A DNA stretch of 64,000 bases from assembly GCF_024721115.1 (NCBI RefSeq), contig NZ_JAMDHK010000002.1, positions 248,001 through 312,000 on the forward strand. Direction: 5' to 3'. The notes beneath the pieces are model-generated. The model saw only the letters and a program-made list of their open reading frames with translations, was not told the origin of the DNA and made no database searches. A program made the position numbers and the translations under genes. Positions 1-8,770 of the stretch are shown piece by piece; position 1 is the stretch's first letter; every line of letters begins with the position of its first letter. This DNA is from Salipiger pentaromativorans. Lineage in GTDB: Bacteria > Pseudomonadota > Alphaproteobacteria > Rhodobacterales > Rhodobacteraceae.

Positions 1-1526
1 GTCTTGTCGATCAGCGCGATGGGGCCGTGCTTGAGTTCTCCTGATGCATAAGCCTCGGCGTGTATATAGCTGATTTCTTTCAGCTTTAGGGCGCCCTCAA
101 GCGCGAGAGGATACATCATCCCGCGCCCCAGGAACAGCACGTCGCGCGCCTCGGAGATCTTTTGCGCCGCGGTTTCGATCGTCGTATCGCGATCCAGCGC
201 GGCATTGAACACGCCGGGCAGCGCGCGGAGCTGATCGAGCAGCCCGGCGATGTCGGAATCGGCCATTGTGCCGCGTTCCTTCGCGGCCTTGATCGCCAGT
301 AAAAGCAAGACGTTGAGCTGGCATGTGAAGGCTTTGGTCGAGGCGACGCCCACTTCGATCCCGGCGTGGATCGGCAGCGCCAGATCGCTTTCCCGGGCGA
401 TGGAACTGGTTTCGACATTGACCACCGACACGATCTTGTCGGCCTTTTCCTGGCAATAGCGCAGGGCGGCCAGCGTGTCGGCGGTTTCGCCCGACTGGCT
501 GACGAACAGCGCCACGGTGCCGGGCAGCACGGGCGGTTCGCGGTAGCGGAACTCCGAGGCGATATCGACCTCGACGGGCAGGTGGGCCAGCCGCTCGAAC
601 CAGTATTTCGCCGTCAGGCAGGCATAAAACGCCGTGCCGCAGGCGACCATGGTCAGCCGGTCGATCTTGGTGAAATCGAGATCGGCGCCGGGCAGCGTGA
701 TCTTGTTGCCGTCGAGATAGGCGCCCAGCGCATCGGCCAGCACCGTGGGCTGCTCGGCGATCTCCTTGGCCATGAAATGCTTGTAGCCGGCCTTGTCGAT
801 GCGGGTGGCATCCATGCGGATCGCCTTGGCCTCGCGGTTCACCCGGCGGTTCTGCATATCGAAGATCTCGGCGCCCTGGCGGGTGATCACCGCCCAATCG
901 CCCTCTTCGAGATAGGTGATCGTATCGGTGAGCGGCGCCAGCGCGATGGCGTCCGAGCCCACGAACATCTCGCCGTCGCCATGGCCGATGGCCAGCGGAG
1001 AGCCCTTGCGCGCGGCGATCATCAGGTCTTCTTCGCCATCGAAGAGGAAGGCGAGCGCAAAGGCGCCTTCGAGCCGCGCCACGGTTTCGCGCGCGGCCTC
1101 GGCCGGGCTCTTGCCGCTGTCGAGATAGTAGCTCGCCAGCATCGCCACGGTTTCGGAATCGGTCTCGGTTTCGGGAACGACCCCCTTGGCGGCGAGCTCG
1201 GCGCGCAGCTCGCGGAAATTCTCGATGATTCCGTTATGCACCATCGCCACCGAACCCGTGCGATGGGGATGGGCGTTCTTTTCGCTGGGCGCGCCATGGG
1301 TGGCCCAGCGGGTGTGGCCGATGCCGGATTTGCCCGCCAGCGGTTCATGTACCAGCCGGTCGGAGAGGTTCACCAGCTTGCCAACCGCGCGGCGGCGGTC
1401 GAGATGGCCGTTGTTCACCGTGGCGATGCCGGCGCTGTCGTAGCCGCGATATTCCAGCCGTTTCAGCGCTTCGACCAGGATCGGCGCGACCTCATGCGTG
1501 CCGAGCACGCCAACGATTCCACACAT
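1..1526 (-). CDS. glmS: Glutamine-fructose-6-phosphate aminotransferase (isomerizing), 3' end outside window
   Basis: GlmS makes glucosamine-6-phosphate from fructose-6-phosphate and glutamine, the first step to UDP-GlcNAc for cell wall and lipopolysaccharide. The frame begins MCGIVGVLGT, with Cys2 as the N-terminal nucleophile of a class II glutaminase domain (about residues 1-220). Two SIS sugar-isomerase domains follow, with the motifs SQSGETADT and STKAFTCQ in the first. About 508 codons are present; the family is about 606 residues, so roughly the last 100 lie beyond the left edge. The start is five bases after the glmU stop, and an AAGGG in the end of glmU serves as its ribosome site. 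The two genes therefore form a glmU-glmS operon. No glmS ribozyme is possible in so short a gap. Confidence 0.96.
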   Translation of the reverse strand, partial: MCGIVGVLGTHEVAPILVEALKRLEYRGYDSAGIATVNNGHLDRRRAVGKLVNLSDRLVHEPLAGKSGIGHTRWATHGAPSEKNAHPHRTGSVAMVHNGIIENFRELRAELAAKGVVPETETDSETVAMLASYYLDSGKSPAEAARETVARLEGAFALAFLFDGEEDLMIAARKGSPLAIGHGDGEMFVGSDAIALAPLTDTITYLEEGDWAVITRQGAEIFDMQNRRVNREAKAIRMDATRIDKAGYKHFMAKEIAEQPTVLADALGAYLDGNKITLPGADLDFTKIDRLTMVACGTAFYACLTAKYWFERLAHLPVEVDIASEFRYREPPVLPGTVALFVSQSGETADTLAALRYCQEKADKIVSVVNVETSSIARESDLALPIHAGIEVGVASTKAFTCQLNVLLLLAIKAAKERGTMADSDIAGLLDQLRALPGVFNAALDRDTTIETAAQKISEARDVLFLGRGMMYPLALEGALKLKEISYIHAEAYASGELKHGPIALIDK

Positions 1527-1531
1527 CTCGA

Positions 1532-2881
1532 TTAGCCCTTGTTCTGTTTCGCTTTTTTCGCGCGCAGCATGTTGAAGAGCCGCGTCGCGAAGCCGGGTTT
1601 GTCCACTTGCTTGGCCCGTCCCAGCGCCAGCGCGCCGGGGGCCACATCCGAGGTGATGACCGAGCCCGAGCCGGTCATGGCGCCGTCGCCCACGGTCACC
1701 GGCGCCACCAGCATGGTGTCCGAGCCGATGAAGGCGTTGCGCCCGATGGTGGTGCGGTGCTTGAATACCCCATCATAATTGCAGGTGATGGTGCCGGCGC
1801 CGATATTGGTGCCTTCGCCGATCTCCGCATCGCCCAGATAGGTCAGGTGGTTGGCCTTGGCGCCTTCGCCCAGATATGCGTTCTTGATCTCGACGAAATT
1901 GCCCACATGGGTGTCCTCGGCCAGTTCGGCCCCGGGCCGCAGCCGCGCGAAGGGGCCGACGATGGCGCCGCGGCTGACGTGACAGCCTTCGAGATGGGAA
2001 AAGGCGCGGATGCGGGCGCCGGTCTCGATGGTGACGCCGGGGCCGAAGATGACGTTGGGCTCGATTTCGGCGTCGCGGCCGATCACCGTGTCCCAGGCCA
2101 GATAGACGGTTTCCGGCGCATGCAGGGTGACGCCGTCCGCCAGCAGCCGCGCCCGCGTTGCGGCCTGAAAGGCGGCTTCGGCGGCCGCCAGTTCGGCGCG
2201 GGAGTTCACCCCCAGAGTCTCGGCCTCGGCGCAATGCACGACCCCGGCCGTCAGGCCGCGGGCCCGGGCAAGGGCGACGATGTCGGGGAGGTAGTATTCG
2301 CCGGCGGCATTGTCGTTGCCGACCTCCGAGATCAGCGTCAGAAGCGTTTGCGCATCGGCGGCGACCACGCCGGAGTTGCACAGGGTGATGTCGCGCTCTT
2401 CCGGGCTGGCATCCTTGTATTCCACGATGCGGAGCAGCGCGTCGCCCTCGGTCACCAGACGGCCGTAACGGCCGGGATCGGCGGCGTCGAAGCCCAGCAC
2501 CACCACATCGTGGCTGGCGCGCGCGCGCGCCATGGCTTCGAGCGTGTCCTGGCTGATGAAGGGGGTGTCGCCGTAAAGCACGATGGCATCGCCCTCGAAG
2601 CCTTCGAGCTCGGGCGCCGCCTGGGCCACCGCATGGGCGGTGCCGAGCTGCTCGGCCTGGATCACCACGCGCGCCTCGGGATCATACTCCTGCGCCGCGG
2701 CGGCGACCGCCTCGGCCTCGTGGCCCGCGACCACGACGGTGCGGGCGGGTTCCAGCGCCTGACCCGCGCGCATGGCGTGCCACAGCATCGGCGCATGGGC
2801 GATGCGGTGCAGCACTTTGGGAAGGTCGGACTCCATGCGGGTGCCCTTGCCCGCGGCGAGGATGATCAGGGCGATGCTCAT
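1532..2881 (-). CDS. glmU: Bifunctional UDP-N-acetylglucosamine pyrophosphorylase / glucosamine-1-phosphate N-acetyltransferase
   Basis: GlmU acetylates glucosamine-1-phosphate and then uridylates it to UDP-GlcNAc. The 449-residue product has the usual family length. The N-terminal nucleotidyltransferase domain starts MSIALIILAAGKGTRM, with the GxGTRM nucleotide-binding signature. The C-terminal half is a left-handed beta-helix of hexapeptide repeats (for example FGPGVTIETGARI and HLTYLGDAEIGEGTNIGAG) forming the acetyl-CoA site. The frame stays open far upstream, but the conserved N-terminus fixes the start at 2881; the extension is antisense to the neighbouring phosphatase and aminotransferase genes. 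It is transcribed divergently from the phosphatase gene and is the first gene of a two-gene operon with glmS. Confidence 0.97.
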   Translation of the reverse strand: MSIALIILAAGKGTRMESDLPKVLHRIAHAPMLWHAMRAGQALEPARTVVVAGHEAEAVAAAAQEYDPEARVVIQAEQLGTAHAVAQAAPELEGFEGDAIVLYGDTPFISQDTLEAMARARASHDVVVLGFDAADPGRYGRLVTEGDALLRIVEYKDASPEERDITLCNSGVVAADAQTLLTLISEVGNDNAAGEYYLPDIVALARARGLTAGVVHCAEAETLGVNSRAELAAAEAAFQAATRARLLADGVTLHAPETVYLAWDTVIGRDAEIEPNVIFGPGVTIETGARIRAFSHLEGCHVSRGAIVGPFARLRPGAELAEDTHVGNFVEIKNAYLGEGAKANHLTYLGDAEIGEGTNIGAGTITCNYDGVFKHRTTIGRNAFIGSDTMLVAPVTVGDGAMTGSGSVITSDVAPGALALGRAKQVDKPGFATRLFNMLRAKKAKQNKG

Positions 2882-2991
2882 ACCGGTTTCTCGTTTGTGT
2901 TCTGCCTGCGCCCGTTTTATCGGGTCCGGGGAAAGGGGCAAGGTGGCATGCATCACGTTGGATTTCGGCTTGTGACAGGAGGGCGCGCCCG

Positions 2992-3654
2992 ATGCGCACG
3001 GTGATCTTCGATCTCGACGGGACGCTGGCGGACACCAGCGGCGATCTGATCGCGGCGGCCAATTTCTGCTTCGAGGCCATGGGGGCTGCGGTACGGCTCG
3101 ATCCGGCGGCGGATGCGGCGACGGCCTTTCGCGGCGGGCGCGCGATGTTGCGGCTGGGGCTGGAGCGGGCGGGCGCGTTGGACGAGGCGACCGTGGAGCG
3201 CTGGTTTCCGGACCTGCTGAGCGCCTATGGCGCGTCGATCGACCGGCACACGCGGCTTTATCCCGGCGCGGTGGCGGCGGTCGAGGCGCTGCGCGCGGAG
3301 GATGTGCGTGTGGGGATCTGCACCAACAAGCCCGAGGGGCTGGCCGAGGATCTGCTGCGCCGGCTCGGGGTGCGCGATCTGTTCGGGGCGCTGGTGGGGG
3401 CGGATACGCTGCCGGTGCGCAAGCCCGATCCGGCACCTTACCGCGAGGCCGTGGCACGGTTGGGCGGTGCGGTGGCGCGCAGCTGCCTGGTGGGCGATAC
3501 CGAGACCGATCGCAAGACTGCGGCGGCGGCGGGGGTGCCCTGCATCCTAGTGACCTTCGGCCCGGATGGCGAGGCGGTGCGGGCGTTGCAGCCGGAAGGG
3601 CTGATCGGTCATTTCGGAACGCTCGGGAGCGAGGTCCGGCGGCTGCTGGGCTGA
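2992..3654 (+). CDS. gph: HAD-superfamily phosphatase, phosphoglycolate phosphatase-like
   Basis: A 220-residue HAD hydrolase of the phosphoglycolate phosphatase (Gph) type, cytoplasmic. Motif I is FDLDGTLADT, with the nucleophile and acid Asp7/Asp9. Motif II is the ICTNK segment near residue 106. The conserved lysine lies in RKPDPAPY, and the final acidic motif is LVGDTETDRKTA. The alpha-helical cap lies between motifs I and II. An AGGAGGG sits 5-8 bases upstream of the ATG. It is divergent from glmU. Phosphoglycolate is the likeliest substrate, but related family members act on other small phosphate esters, so the symbol is provisional. Confidence 0.8.
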   Translation: MRTVIFDLDGTLADTSGDLIAAANFCFEAMGAAVRLDPAADAATAFRGGRAMLRLGLERAGALDEATVERWFPDLLSAYGASIDRHTRLYPGAVAAVEALRAEDVRVGICTNKPEGLAEDLLRRLGVRDLFGALVGADTLPVRKPDPAPYREAVARLGGAVARSCLVGDTETDRKTAAAAGVPCILVTFGPDGEAVRALQPEGLIGHFGTLGSEVRRLLG

Positions 3655-3656
3655 GC

Positions 3657-3727
3657 GATAAAATCTTTCTAAGGAAAGATTTTATCGGCCCCTGACGGGC
3701 GAAGAGATTTTTCGGACGAAAAATCTC
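3657..3727. terminator. Two consecutive perfect hairpins after the phosphatase gene
   Basis: Two AT-rich inverted repeats lie back to back. The first has 13-bp arms (GATAAAATCTTTC / GAAAGATTTTATC) around TAAG at 3657-3686. The second has 11-bp arms (GAGATTTTTCG / CGAAAAATCTC) at 3704-3727. Each arm carries an A- or T-run, so the pair may end transcription in either direction. Their AT content stands out in a GC-rich window. Confidence 0.6.
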
Positions 3728-3775
3728 CCAGGCGGGTGCATTGACGCCGTCTCTGCGGGGGCGCATGAAAGACGC

Positions 3776-4969
3776 ATGAGCGAGCGGTTTACCGGCAGTT
3801 TCACCCAGCAGGAGCCGATCCCCGAAGAGGGGATCGCGGCGGCGCTGGAGGTTTTGCGCCACGGGCGCCTGCACCGCTACAATGTCGCCGAGGGCGAGCT
3901 GTCGCAGACCGCTCTGCTCGAGCAGGAGTTCGCCGCGATGACCGGCGCGCGCTATGCGCTGGCGGTGGCCTCGGGGGGCTATGCCTTGGGCTGTGCGCTG
4001 CGCGCGGTCGGTGTCGGCCCCGGTGACAGGGTTCTGACCAATGCCTTCACGCTGGCGCCGGTGCCCGGGGCGATCGCCGCACTCGGCGCCGTGCCGGTCT
4101 TTGTCGGCGTGACCGAAGATCTGGTCATCGACCTCGACGATCTGGCGGCGCGGATCGGCGAGGCGCGGGTGCTCCTGCTGAGTCACATGCGCGGCCATAT
4201 CTGCGACATGGACCGGCTGATGGCGCTTTGTTCGGAGGCGGGCGTCACGGTGATCGAGGATTGCGCCCATACGATGGGGGCGGCCTGGAACGGCGTGCCC
4301 TCCGGGCGGCATGGCGCCGTGGGCTGCTATTCCACCCAGACCTACAAGCATATGAACTCCGGCGAGGGCGGTCTGCTGATCACCGACGACGCCGATATCG
4401 CTGCGCGGGCGGTGCTTCTGTCCGGCTCCTACATGCTTTACGAGCGGCATCTCGCGGCGCCGGGGCCCGAGGTCTTCGAGCGGGTGAAATACCAGACACC
4501 GAATGTCTCGGGCCGCATGGACAACCTGCGCGCGGCGATCCTGCGCCCGCAGCTCCAGGCGCTGCCGCAGCAGGTGGCGCGCTGGAACGACCGTTACCGC
4601 ATCGTCGAAGAGGGGCTGCGCGACACGCCGGGCCTGAGGCTCATCGACCGCGACCCGCGCGAGGCCTATGCCGGTTCGTCCTTCCAGTTCCTGCTGCTCG
4701 ACTGGGCACCCGAGGCGGTTCAGGAGGTGCTGGCGCGCTGCGCCGCCCGCGGGGTCGAGCTGAAATGGTTCGGCGGCGCCGAGCCCGTGGCATTTACCTC
4801 GCGCTACGATTCATGGCGCTACGCCCCCAGCGCGCCGATGCCGGCGAGCGACCGGGTGCTGGCGGGCATCGTCGATATGCGCCTGCCGCTGACCTTCAGC
4901 CTCGAAGACTGCGCGCAGATCGCCCGGATCCTGCGCGCCGAGGTGTCGGCGGTGTTTCAGCAGGGCTGA
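3776..4969 (+). CDS. DegT/DnrJ/EryC1/StrS family PLP-dependent aminotransferase
   Basis: A 397-residue type I-fold PLP enzyme of the sugar-aminotransferase (DegT/DnrJ) family. The cofactor region is clear: VASGGYALGCAL binds phosphate, VIEDCAHTMGA carries the Asp that contacts the pyridine nitrogen, and YSTQTYKHMNSGEGG holds the Schiff-base lysine. Family members usually act on nucleotide-linked keto-sugars. No nucleotide-sugar genes lie beside it, so substrate and pathway are unknown. It is preceded by the double hairpin and appears to be transcribed alone. Placement beside glmU may be coincidental. Confidence 0.85.
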   Translation: MSERFTGSFTQQEPIPEEGIAAALEVLRHGRLHRYNVAEGELSQTALLEQEFAAMTGARYALAVASGGYALGCALRAVGVGPGDRVLTNAFTLAPVPGAIAALGAVPVFVGVTEDLVIDLDDLAARIGEARVLLLSHMRGHICDMDRLMALCSEAGVTVIEDCAHTMGAAWNGVPSGRHGAVGCYSTQTYKHMNSGEGGLLITDDADIAARAVLLSGSYMLYERHLAAPGPEVFERVKYQTPNVSGRMDNLRAAILRPQLQALPQQVARWNDRYRIVEEGLRDTPGLRLIDRDPREAYAGSSFQFLLLDWAPEAVQEVLARCAARGVELKWFGGAEPVAFTSRYDSWRYAPSAPMPASDRVLAGIVDMRLPLTFSLEDCAQIARILRAEVSAVFQQG

Positions 4970-5071
4970 GGCGTGGGGCGCGCCGTCTTGGCGGGCCGCC
5001 CGGGCATGGGATCTTTGGAGCGGCGCTCCGGCCCGCGCGATGTGATGGAAAGATGAGGGAGGATGGTCTCA

Positions 5072-6040
5072 ATGAGCAGCTTTGACAGCATACCGGAAAC
5101 CGCGCTGGCCTGGCATCGCGACGGCAGGGGCGCGGTGCTGGCCACGGTGATCGAGACCTGGGGCTCGGCGCCCCGGCGGGTTGGTGCCCAGCTGGCGATT
5201 TCCGGCAAGGGCGAGATCGAGGGCTCGGTCTCGGGTGGCTGCGTCGAGGGCGCGGTGATCGTCGAGGCGCTCGAGGCGCTTGAGGAAGGTGCTGTGCGCG
5301 AGCTGGAATTCGGGGTGTCGGATCAGGATGCCTTTGCCGTCGGGCTGGCCTGCGGCGGCACCATCCGGGTGCTGGTCGAGCCGGTGGGCGCGGTGCTGCC
5401 CGAGGCATTGCTCGACGGGCTCTGCGCCGCCCGGGCGGCGCGGCGGGCGGTGGCCTATGTGGTCGATCTCGACAGCGGCGACCGCCGGCTGGACGAGCGC
5501 GGCCACGAGACGCGGTTCCGCATGGACCGCTCGGGATTCGAGGAGGACAGCCGGACTTTCGTGGCCATTCACAACCCGCCGCTGCGGCTGATCGTGGTGG
5601 GCGCGGTGCATATCGCCCAGGCGCTGGTGCCGATGGCCAAGATCGCCGGCTACGACCCCGCCATCGTCGACCCGCGCGAGACCTTCGGCGCCGAATCCCG
5701 TTTTCCCGGCGAGACATTGCTCAACGACTGGCCTGACGAGGCGGTGGCAAAGCTCGGGCTCGACGGGCGGACCGCGCTGGTGCTGCTGACCCACGATCCC
5801 AAGCTCGACGACCCCGCGCTGGAGCTGGCGCTGCGCTCGGGCTGTTTCTATATCGGCGCGCTGGGGTCGAGCCGAACCCAGGCCAAGCGCGTGGCGCGGA
5901 TGCAGGCGGCGGGGTTCACCGAGGCCGAGATCGGGCGGATCCACGGGCCCGTGGGGCTCGACATCGGTGCCTCGGGCCCGGCGGAGATTGCCGTCTCCAT
6001 CTTGGCGGAGATGACCCGGGTGCTGAGGACCGGCGGATGA
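5072..6040 (+). CDS. XdhC/CoxI family protein (molybdenum cofactor maturation)
   Basis: XdhC/CoxI proteins bind molybdenum cofactor, promote its sulfuration and insert it into xanthine dehydrogenase-type enzymes. The N-terminal XdhC domain contains ETWGSAPRRVGAQLAIS and GSVSGGCVEGAV, and a later LACGGTIRVLVEP. A C-terminal Rossmann-like domain follows (LIVVGAVHIAQAL, then YIGALGSSRTQAKR). An ATG at 5063 is in frame, but GAGGGAGG (5055-5062) abuts it and lies 9 bases from the ATG at 5072, so the latter is preferred (322 residues). It overlaps the molybdopterin-binding gene by ATGA. No molybdenum hydroxylase subunits are in the window, so the client enzyme is encoded elsewhere. Confidence 0.88.
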   Translation: MSSFDSIPETALAWHRDGRGAVLATVIETWGSAPRRVGAQLAISGKGEIEGSVSGGCVEGAVIVEALEALEEGAVRELEFGVSDQDAFAVGLACGGTIRVLVEPVGAVLPEALLDGLCAARAARRAVAYVVDLDSGDRRLDERGHETRFRMDRSGFEEDSRTFVAIHNPPLRLIVVGAVHIAQALVPMAKIAGYDPAIVDPRETFGAESRFPGETLLNDWPDEAVAKLGLDGRTALVLLTHDPKLDDPALELALRSGCFYIGALGSSRTQAKRVARMQAAGFTEAEIGRIHGPVGLDIGASGPAEIAVSILAEMTRVLRTGG

Positions 6041-7026
6041 AATTCGGCGCCGTGCCTCTGGCCGAGGCGGTGGGCGGCGTGCTGGCGCATTCCGTGGCGC
6101 TGCCCGACGGGCGGCTGCGCAAGGGCCGGGTCATCGCGCCCGAGGATCTGGCGCCGCTCGAGGCGGCGGGCATCGCCGAGCTTGTGGTGGCGCGGCTGGA
6201 AGCCGGCGATGTGGGCGAGGATGCCGCCGCCGCGCGGCTCGCGCAGGCGCTGGTGCCCGATCCGGACGGGGCCGGCCTGCGCCTTGGCCGGGCGGCGACC
6301 GGCCGGGTGAACATTCACAGCACCGACGCCGGCGTGATCGAGATCGACGCCGCGCGCATCGACGCGGTGAACGCGGTGCATCCGATGATCACCGTCGCCA
6401 CCGTGCCGCCCTGGAAGAGCCTGCCGGCGCGGGGCATGGCCGCGACGATCAAGATCATCTCCTATGCGGTGCCCGGGACGGCGCTGGAGGCGGCCTGCGC
6501 CGCCGCGCCGGGCGCGCTGCGCCTGCGGCCGGTGCGCCTGGGCAGGGCGGCGCTGATCGAGACTTCGATCGGCGGTGAGGTGCCGGCCAAGGGCCGCCGC
6601 GCCATCCGGGCCCGGCTCGAGCGGTTCGGCGTGACCCTCACGGCGCCGGTGGTGGTGCCGCACGAGACCGCGCCGCTTGCCGCCGCCATCGCCGCGAGCG
6701 ATGCGGAGATCGTGCTGATCCTGACCGGCTCGGCCACCTCCGACAGCCTCGACACGGCGCCCGAGGCGCTGCGCGCCGCAGGCGGCACGGTCACCCATTT
6801 CGGGATGCCGGTGGACCCGGGCAATCTGCTGTTCTTCGGCGCGCTCGGCGATAAGCCGGTCATCGGTCTGCCGGGCTGCGCGCGCTCTCCGGCGCTGAAC
6901 GGCGCCGACTGGGTGCTCGAGCGCATCCTCTGCGGGGTCGAGGTGAGCGCGCGCGACATCATGGGCATGGGGGTGGGCGGTTTGCTCAAGGAACCGCCGT
7001 CGCGCCCGCGTCCGCGCGAAAGCTGA
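6037..7026 (+). CDS. Molybdopterin-binding protein (MoCF-type domain), stand-alone
   Basis: A 329-residue protein with an N-terminal domain (MKFGAVPLAEAVGGVLAHSV, then LRKGRVIAPEDL) and a C-terminal MoaB/Mog-like molybdopterin-binding fold. The signatures VLILTGSATSD and FGMPVDPGNLLFFG are visible, and the protein ends GCARSPALNGADWVLERI..DIMGMGVGGLLKE. In many alphaproteobacteria this region is followed in the same polypeptide by a MobA/MocA-like nucleotidyltransferase that makes cytosine- or guanine-dinucleotide cofactor. Here the gene stops soon after the binding domain, so that activity is absent or separate. Start overlaps the xdhC stop, implying translational coupling and a shared role in cofactor handling. 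Confidence 0.8.
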   Translation: MKFGAVPLAEAVGGVLAHSVALPDGRLRKGRVIAPEDLAPLEAAGIAELVVARLEAGDVGEDAAAARLAQALVPDPDGAGLRLGRAATGRVNIHSTDAGVIEIDAARIDAVNAVHPMITVATVPPWKSLPARGMAATIKIISYAVPGTALEAACAAAPGALRLRPVRLGRAALIETSIGGEVPAKGRRAIRARLERFGVTLTAPVVVPHETAPLAAAIAASDAEIVLILTGSATSDSLDTAPEALRAAGGTVTHFGMPVDPGNLLFFGALGDKPVIGLPGCARSPALNGADWVLERILCGVEVSARDIMGMGVGGLLKEPPSRPRPRES

Positions 7027-7169
7027 GACCGGCTCGGGCGGCTGCCGCATCACGCTGCGGGCCCCGGACACCGCTCCGCAGCGATGAGTCGCCCTTGCAG
7101 ACCGCGCGCATCGCTGGCGTGCTCGCGCTCTGCACCGCAGGATGTGCGGCACTGCCTTGGGCGGGCAAG

Positions 7170-7196
7170 AAAAAACCCGCCGTTGGCGCGGCGGGT
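7170..7196 (-). terminator. Intrinsic terminator of infC
   Basis: On the minus strand, ACCCGCCG (7189-7196) pairs with CGGCGGGT (7175-7182) across a six-base loop. It is followed by a short T-run (plus-strand A-run at 7170-7175). It lies just beyond the infC stop. Confidence 0.75.
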
Positions 7197-7228
7197 CGTT
7201 TCTGGCAAGGAGGCTGTGCTTACTTGGC

Positions 7229-7774
7229 TTACTTGCTCAGCGGGCCGATCATCATGATCATCTGACGGCCTTCCATCTTGGGCATGTTCTCGACCTTGCC
7301 CAGATCCTTGACGTCCTCGGCCACCCGTTCCAGCAATTCGCGGCCCAGGTTCTGGTGCGCCATCTCGCGGCCGCGGAACCGCAGCGTGACCTTCACCTTG
7401 TCGCCATTCTCGAGGAACTTGAACACGTTGCGCATCTTGACATCATAGTCATGCACATCCGTTCCGGGGCGGAACTTGACCTCTTTGACCTCGATGATCT
7501 TCTGCTTCTTGCGCGCTTCGGATTCGCGCTTCTGCTGTTCGTATTTGAACTTGCCGAAATCCATGATCTTGCAGACCGGCGGGGTGGCGTTGGGCGAAAT
7601 CTCGACAAGATCCAGCCCAGCCTGCTCGGCCAGCTCCATGGCGCGGCGCGGCGGCTGAACACCAAGATTTTCGCCCTCTGCGCCAATCAGGCGGATTTCA
7701 GGGGCCCGGATACGGTCGTTGACGCGGGGGCCGGTGTCGCGCGTGGGCGGCGCGTTGTGAGGTCTGCGGGCTAT
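7229..7774 (-). CDS. infC: Translation initiation factor IF-3, probable AUA start
   Basis: IF-3 binds the 30S subunit, prevents premature 50S joining and proofreads the start codon. Conserved segments are [16 protein letters not shown] at the N-terminus, [21 protein letters not shown] at the linker, and [14 protein letters not shown] plus [12 protein letters not shown] in the C-terminal domain. No ATG, GTG or suitable TTG lies at the expected N-terminus. An AAAAGGA (7783-7789) lies 8 bases upstream of an in-frame ATA at 7772-7774, giving a 181-residue protein of normal length. E. coli infC starts at AUU, which permits autoregulation by IF-3, so the AUA is plausible. A TTG and other near-cognate codons further upstream have no such ribosome site. 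Confidence 0.9.
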   Translation of the reverse strand: MARRPHNAPPTRDTGPRVNDRIRAPEIRLIGAEGENLGVQPPRRAMELAEQAGLDLVEISPNATPPVCKIMDFGKFKYEQQKRESEARKKQKIIEVKEVKFRPGTDVHDYDVKMRNVFKFLENGDKVKVTLRFRGREMAHQNLGRELLERVAEDVKDLGKVENMPKMEGRQMIMMIGPLSK

Positions 7775-7980
7775 GGTATCGGTCCTTTTGCCGTGGATAC
7801 TTTGGTCGCGCAAAATAAGCCCGAGCCGGCGGCGTTTCAAGCGCCAAATCCGCGGAGATGCGCCGAAGCCGCAAGAGTTCCCCTTGTAGTTCACCCGACC
7901 CTGGCGCACATCGGGGCGCACCAAGCGCGGGCGCGGGGTCCGATCCTGTTGCCCGCCACATAAAAGAGGATGCCAAGGAT

Positions 7981-8751
7981 ATGAAAAAACTGATTCTCGT
8001 CGTGATCGGCCTGGTCGCTCTGGGCGGCGTCGCCTGGATGATGAAAGGTGTTCCGGGCGTCGAGCAGACGCCGACGGCGGAGGCGGCCGATGACGCGGCA
8101 GCGACGGTGACCGAAACCGCCGATGAGGCGGCGCAAGCGGCCGAAGAGGTTGCCGATACGGCGGCGGAGACCGCCACCGAGGCGACCGAGGGGGCGGCCG
8201 AGGCCGTGACCGAGGCCGCAGAGGCTGCAACCGAAGCCGCGCAGGAGGCCGTCGAAAGCGCCGGCGAGGCGGCAGAGGCCGCCGTGGACGCCGCCACCGA
8301 GGCAGCGCAGGACGCGGTGGACACTGCGACCGAGGCCGCCGGCGAAGCGATGGAGGCGGTGACCGACGCCGCTGGCGATGCTGCCGCTGCGGCGGATGAG
8401 GCGGTGGAGGCGGCCACCGAAAGCGCCGCGGAGGCCGTGGAAGCCGCAACCGAGACCGCGAATGAGGCGGCAGAGGCTGCGAGCGAGGCTGCCGGCGAGG
8501 CGATGGATGCGGCGCAAGGCGCATTGGAGAGCGTGACCGGCGCCTCCGAGGCGGCAACCGACGGCTCCGGGATCGGCGAGCTTCTGACCGTCGACGGCTT
8601 CGATTACGACAAGGTCATCGACTACGTGGACCAGTCCGAGCTGAGCCCGATGATCAAGACCACCACCAAGGCCACGCTGCAACAGGTCCGCGACAATCCC
8701 GAGCTGCTGAAAGCGACGCTCGACAAGCTGCGCGAGCAGCTCGGCCTCTAG
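7981..8751 (+). CDS. Alanine/glutamate-rich repeat protein with N-terminal membrane segment
   Basis: Not recognised as a named family. The 256-residue product starts [19 protein letters not shown], a signal peptide or membrane anchor. Residues about 35-195 are a low-complexity run of Ala, Glu, Thr and Asp ([16 protein letters not shown] units, roughly 11-residue periodicity), expected to form long amphipathic helices like apolipoprotein or LEA proteins. A short C-terminal region (about 200-256) is not low complexity: [22 protein letters not shown], then a helical [20 protein letters not shown]. The frame is open further upstream, but the Met-Lys-Lys start has GAGG about 10 bases before it. 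An envelope or stress role is a guess from composition only. Confidence 0.75.
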   Translation: MKKLILVVIGLVALGGVAWMMKGVPGVEQTPTAEAADDAAATVTETADEAAQAAEEVADTAAETATEATEGAAEAVTEAAEAATEAAQEAVESAGEAAEAAVDAATEAAQDAVDTATEAAGEAMEAVTDAAGDAAAAADEAVEAATESAAEAVEAATETANEAAEAASEAAGEAMDAAQGALESVTGASEAATDGSGIGELLTVDGFDYDKVIDYVDQSELSPMIKTTTKATLQQVRDNPELLKATLDKLREQLGL

Positions 8752-8770
8752 GGGCTGCGTCAAAAAAATA

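Noticed and set aside
1527-1531. glmS leader ribozyme
   Set aside because: The glmU-glmS gap is five bases, too short for any ribozyme or riboswitch.
366-1535. Long open frame of 389 codons on the plus strand opposite glmS
   Set aside because: High GC produces open antisense frames. The minus-strand frame has complete GlmS motifs, and the antisense product is His/Gly/Arg-rich with no family signature.
2882-4450. Upstream extension of glmU (in-frame open sequence)
   Set aside because: It runs antisense through the phosphatase and aminotransferase genes; the conserved GlmU N-terminus begins at 2881.
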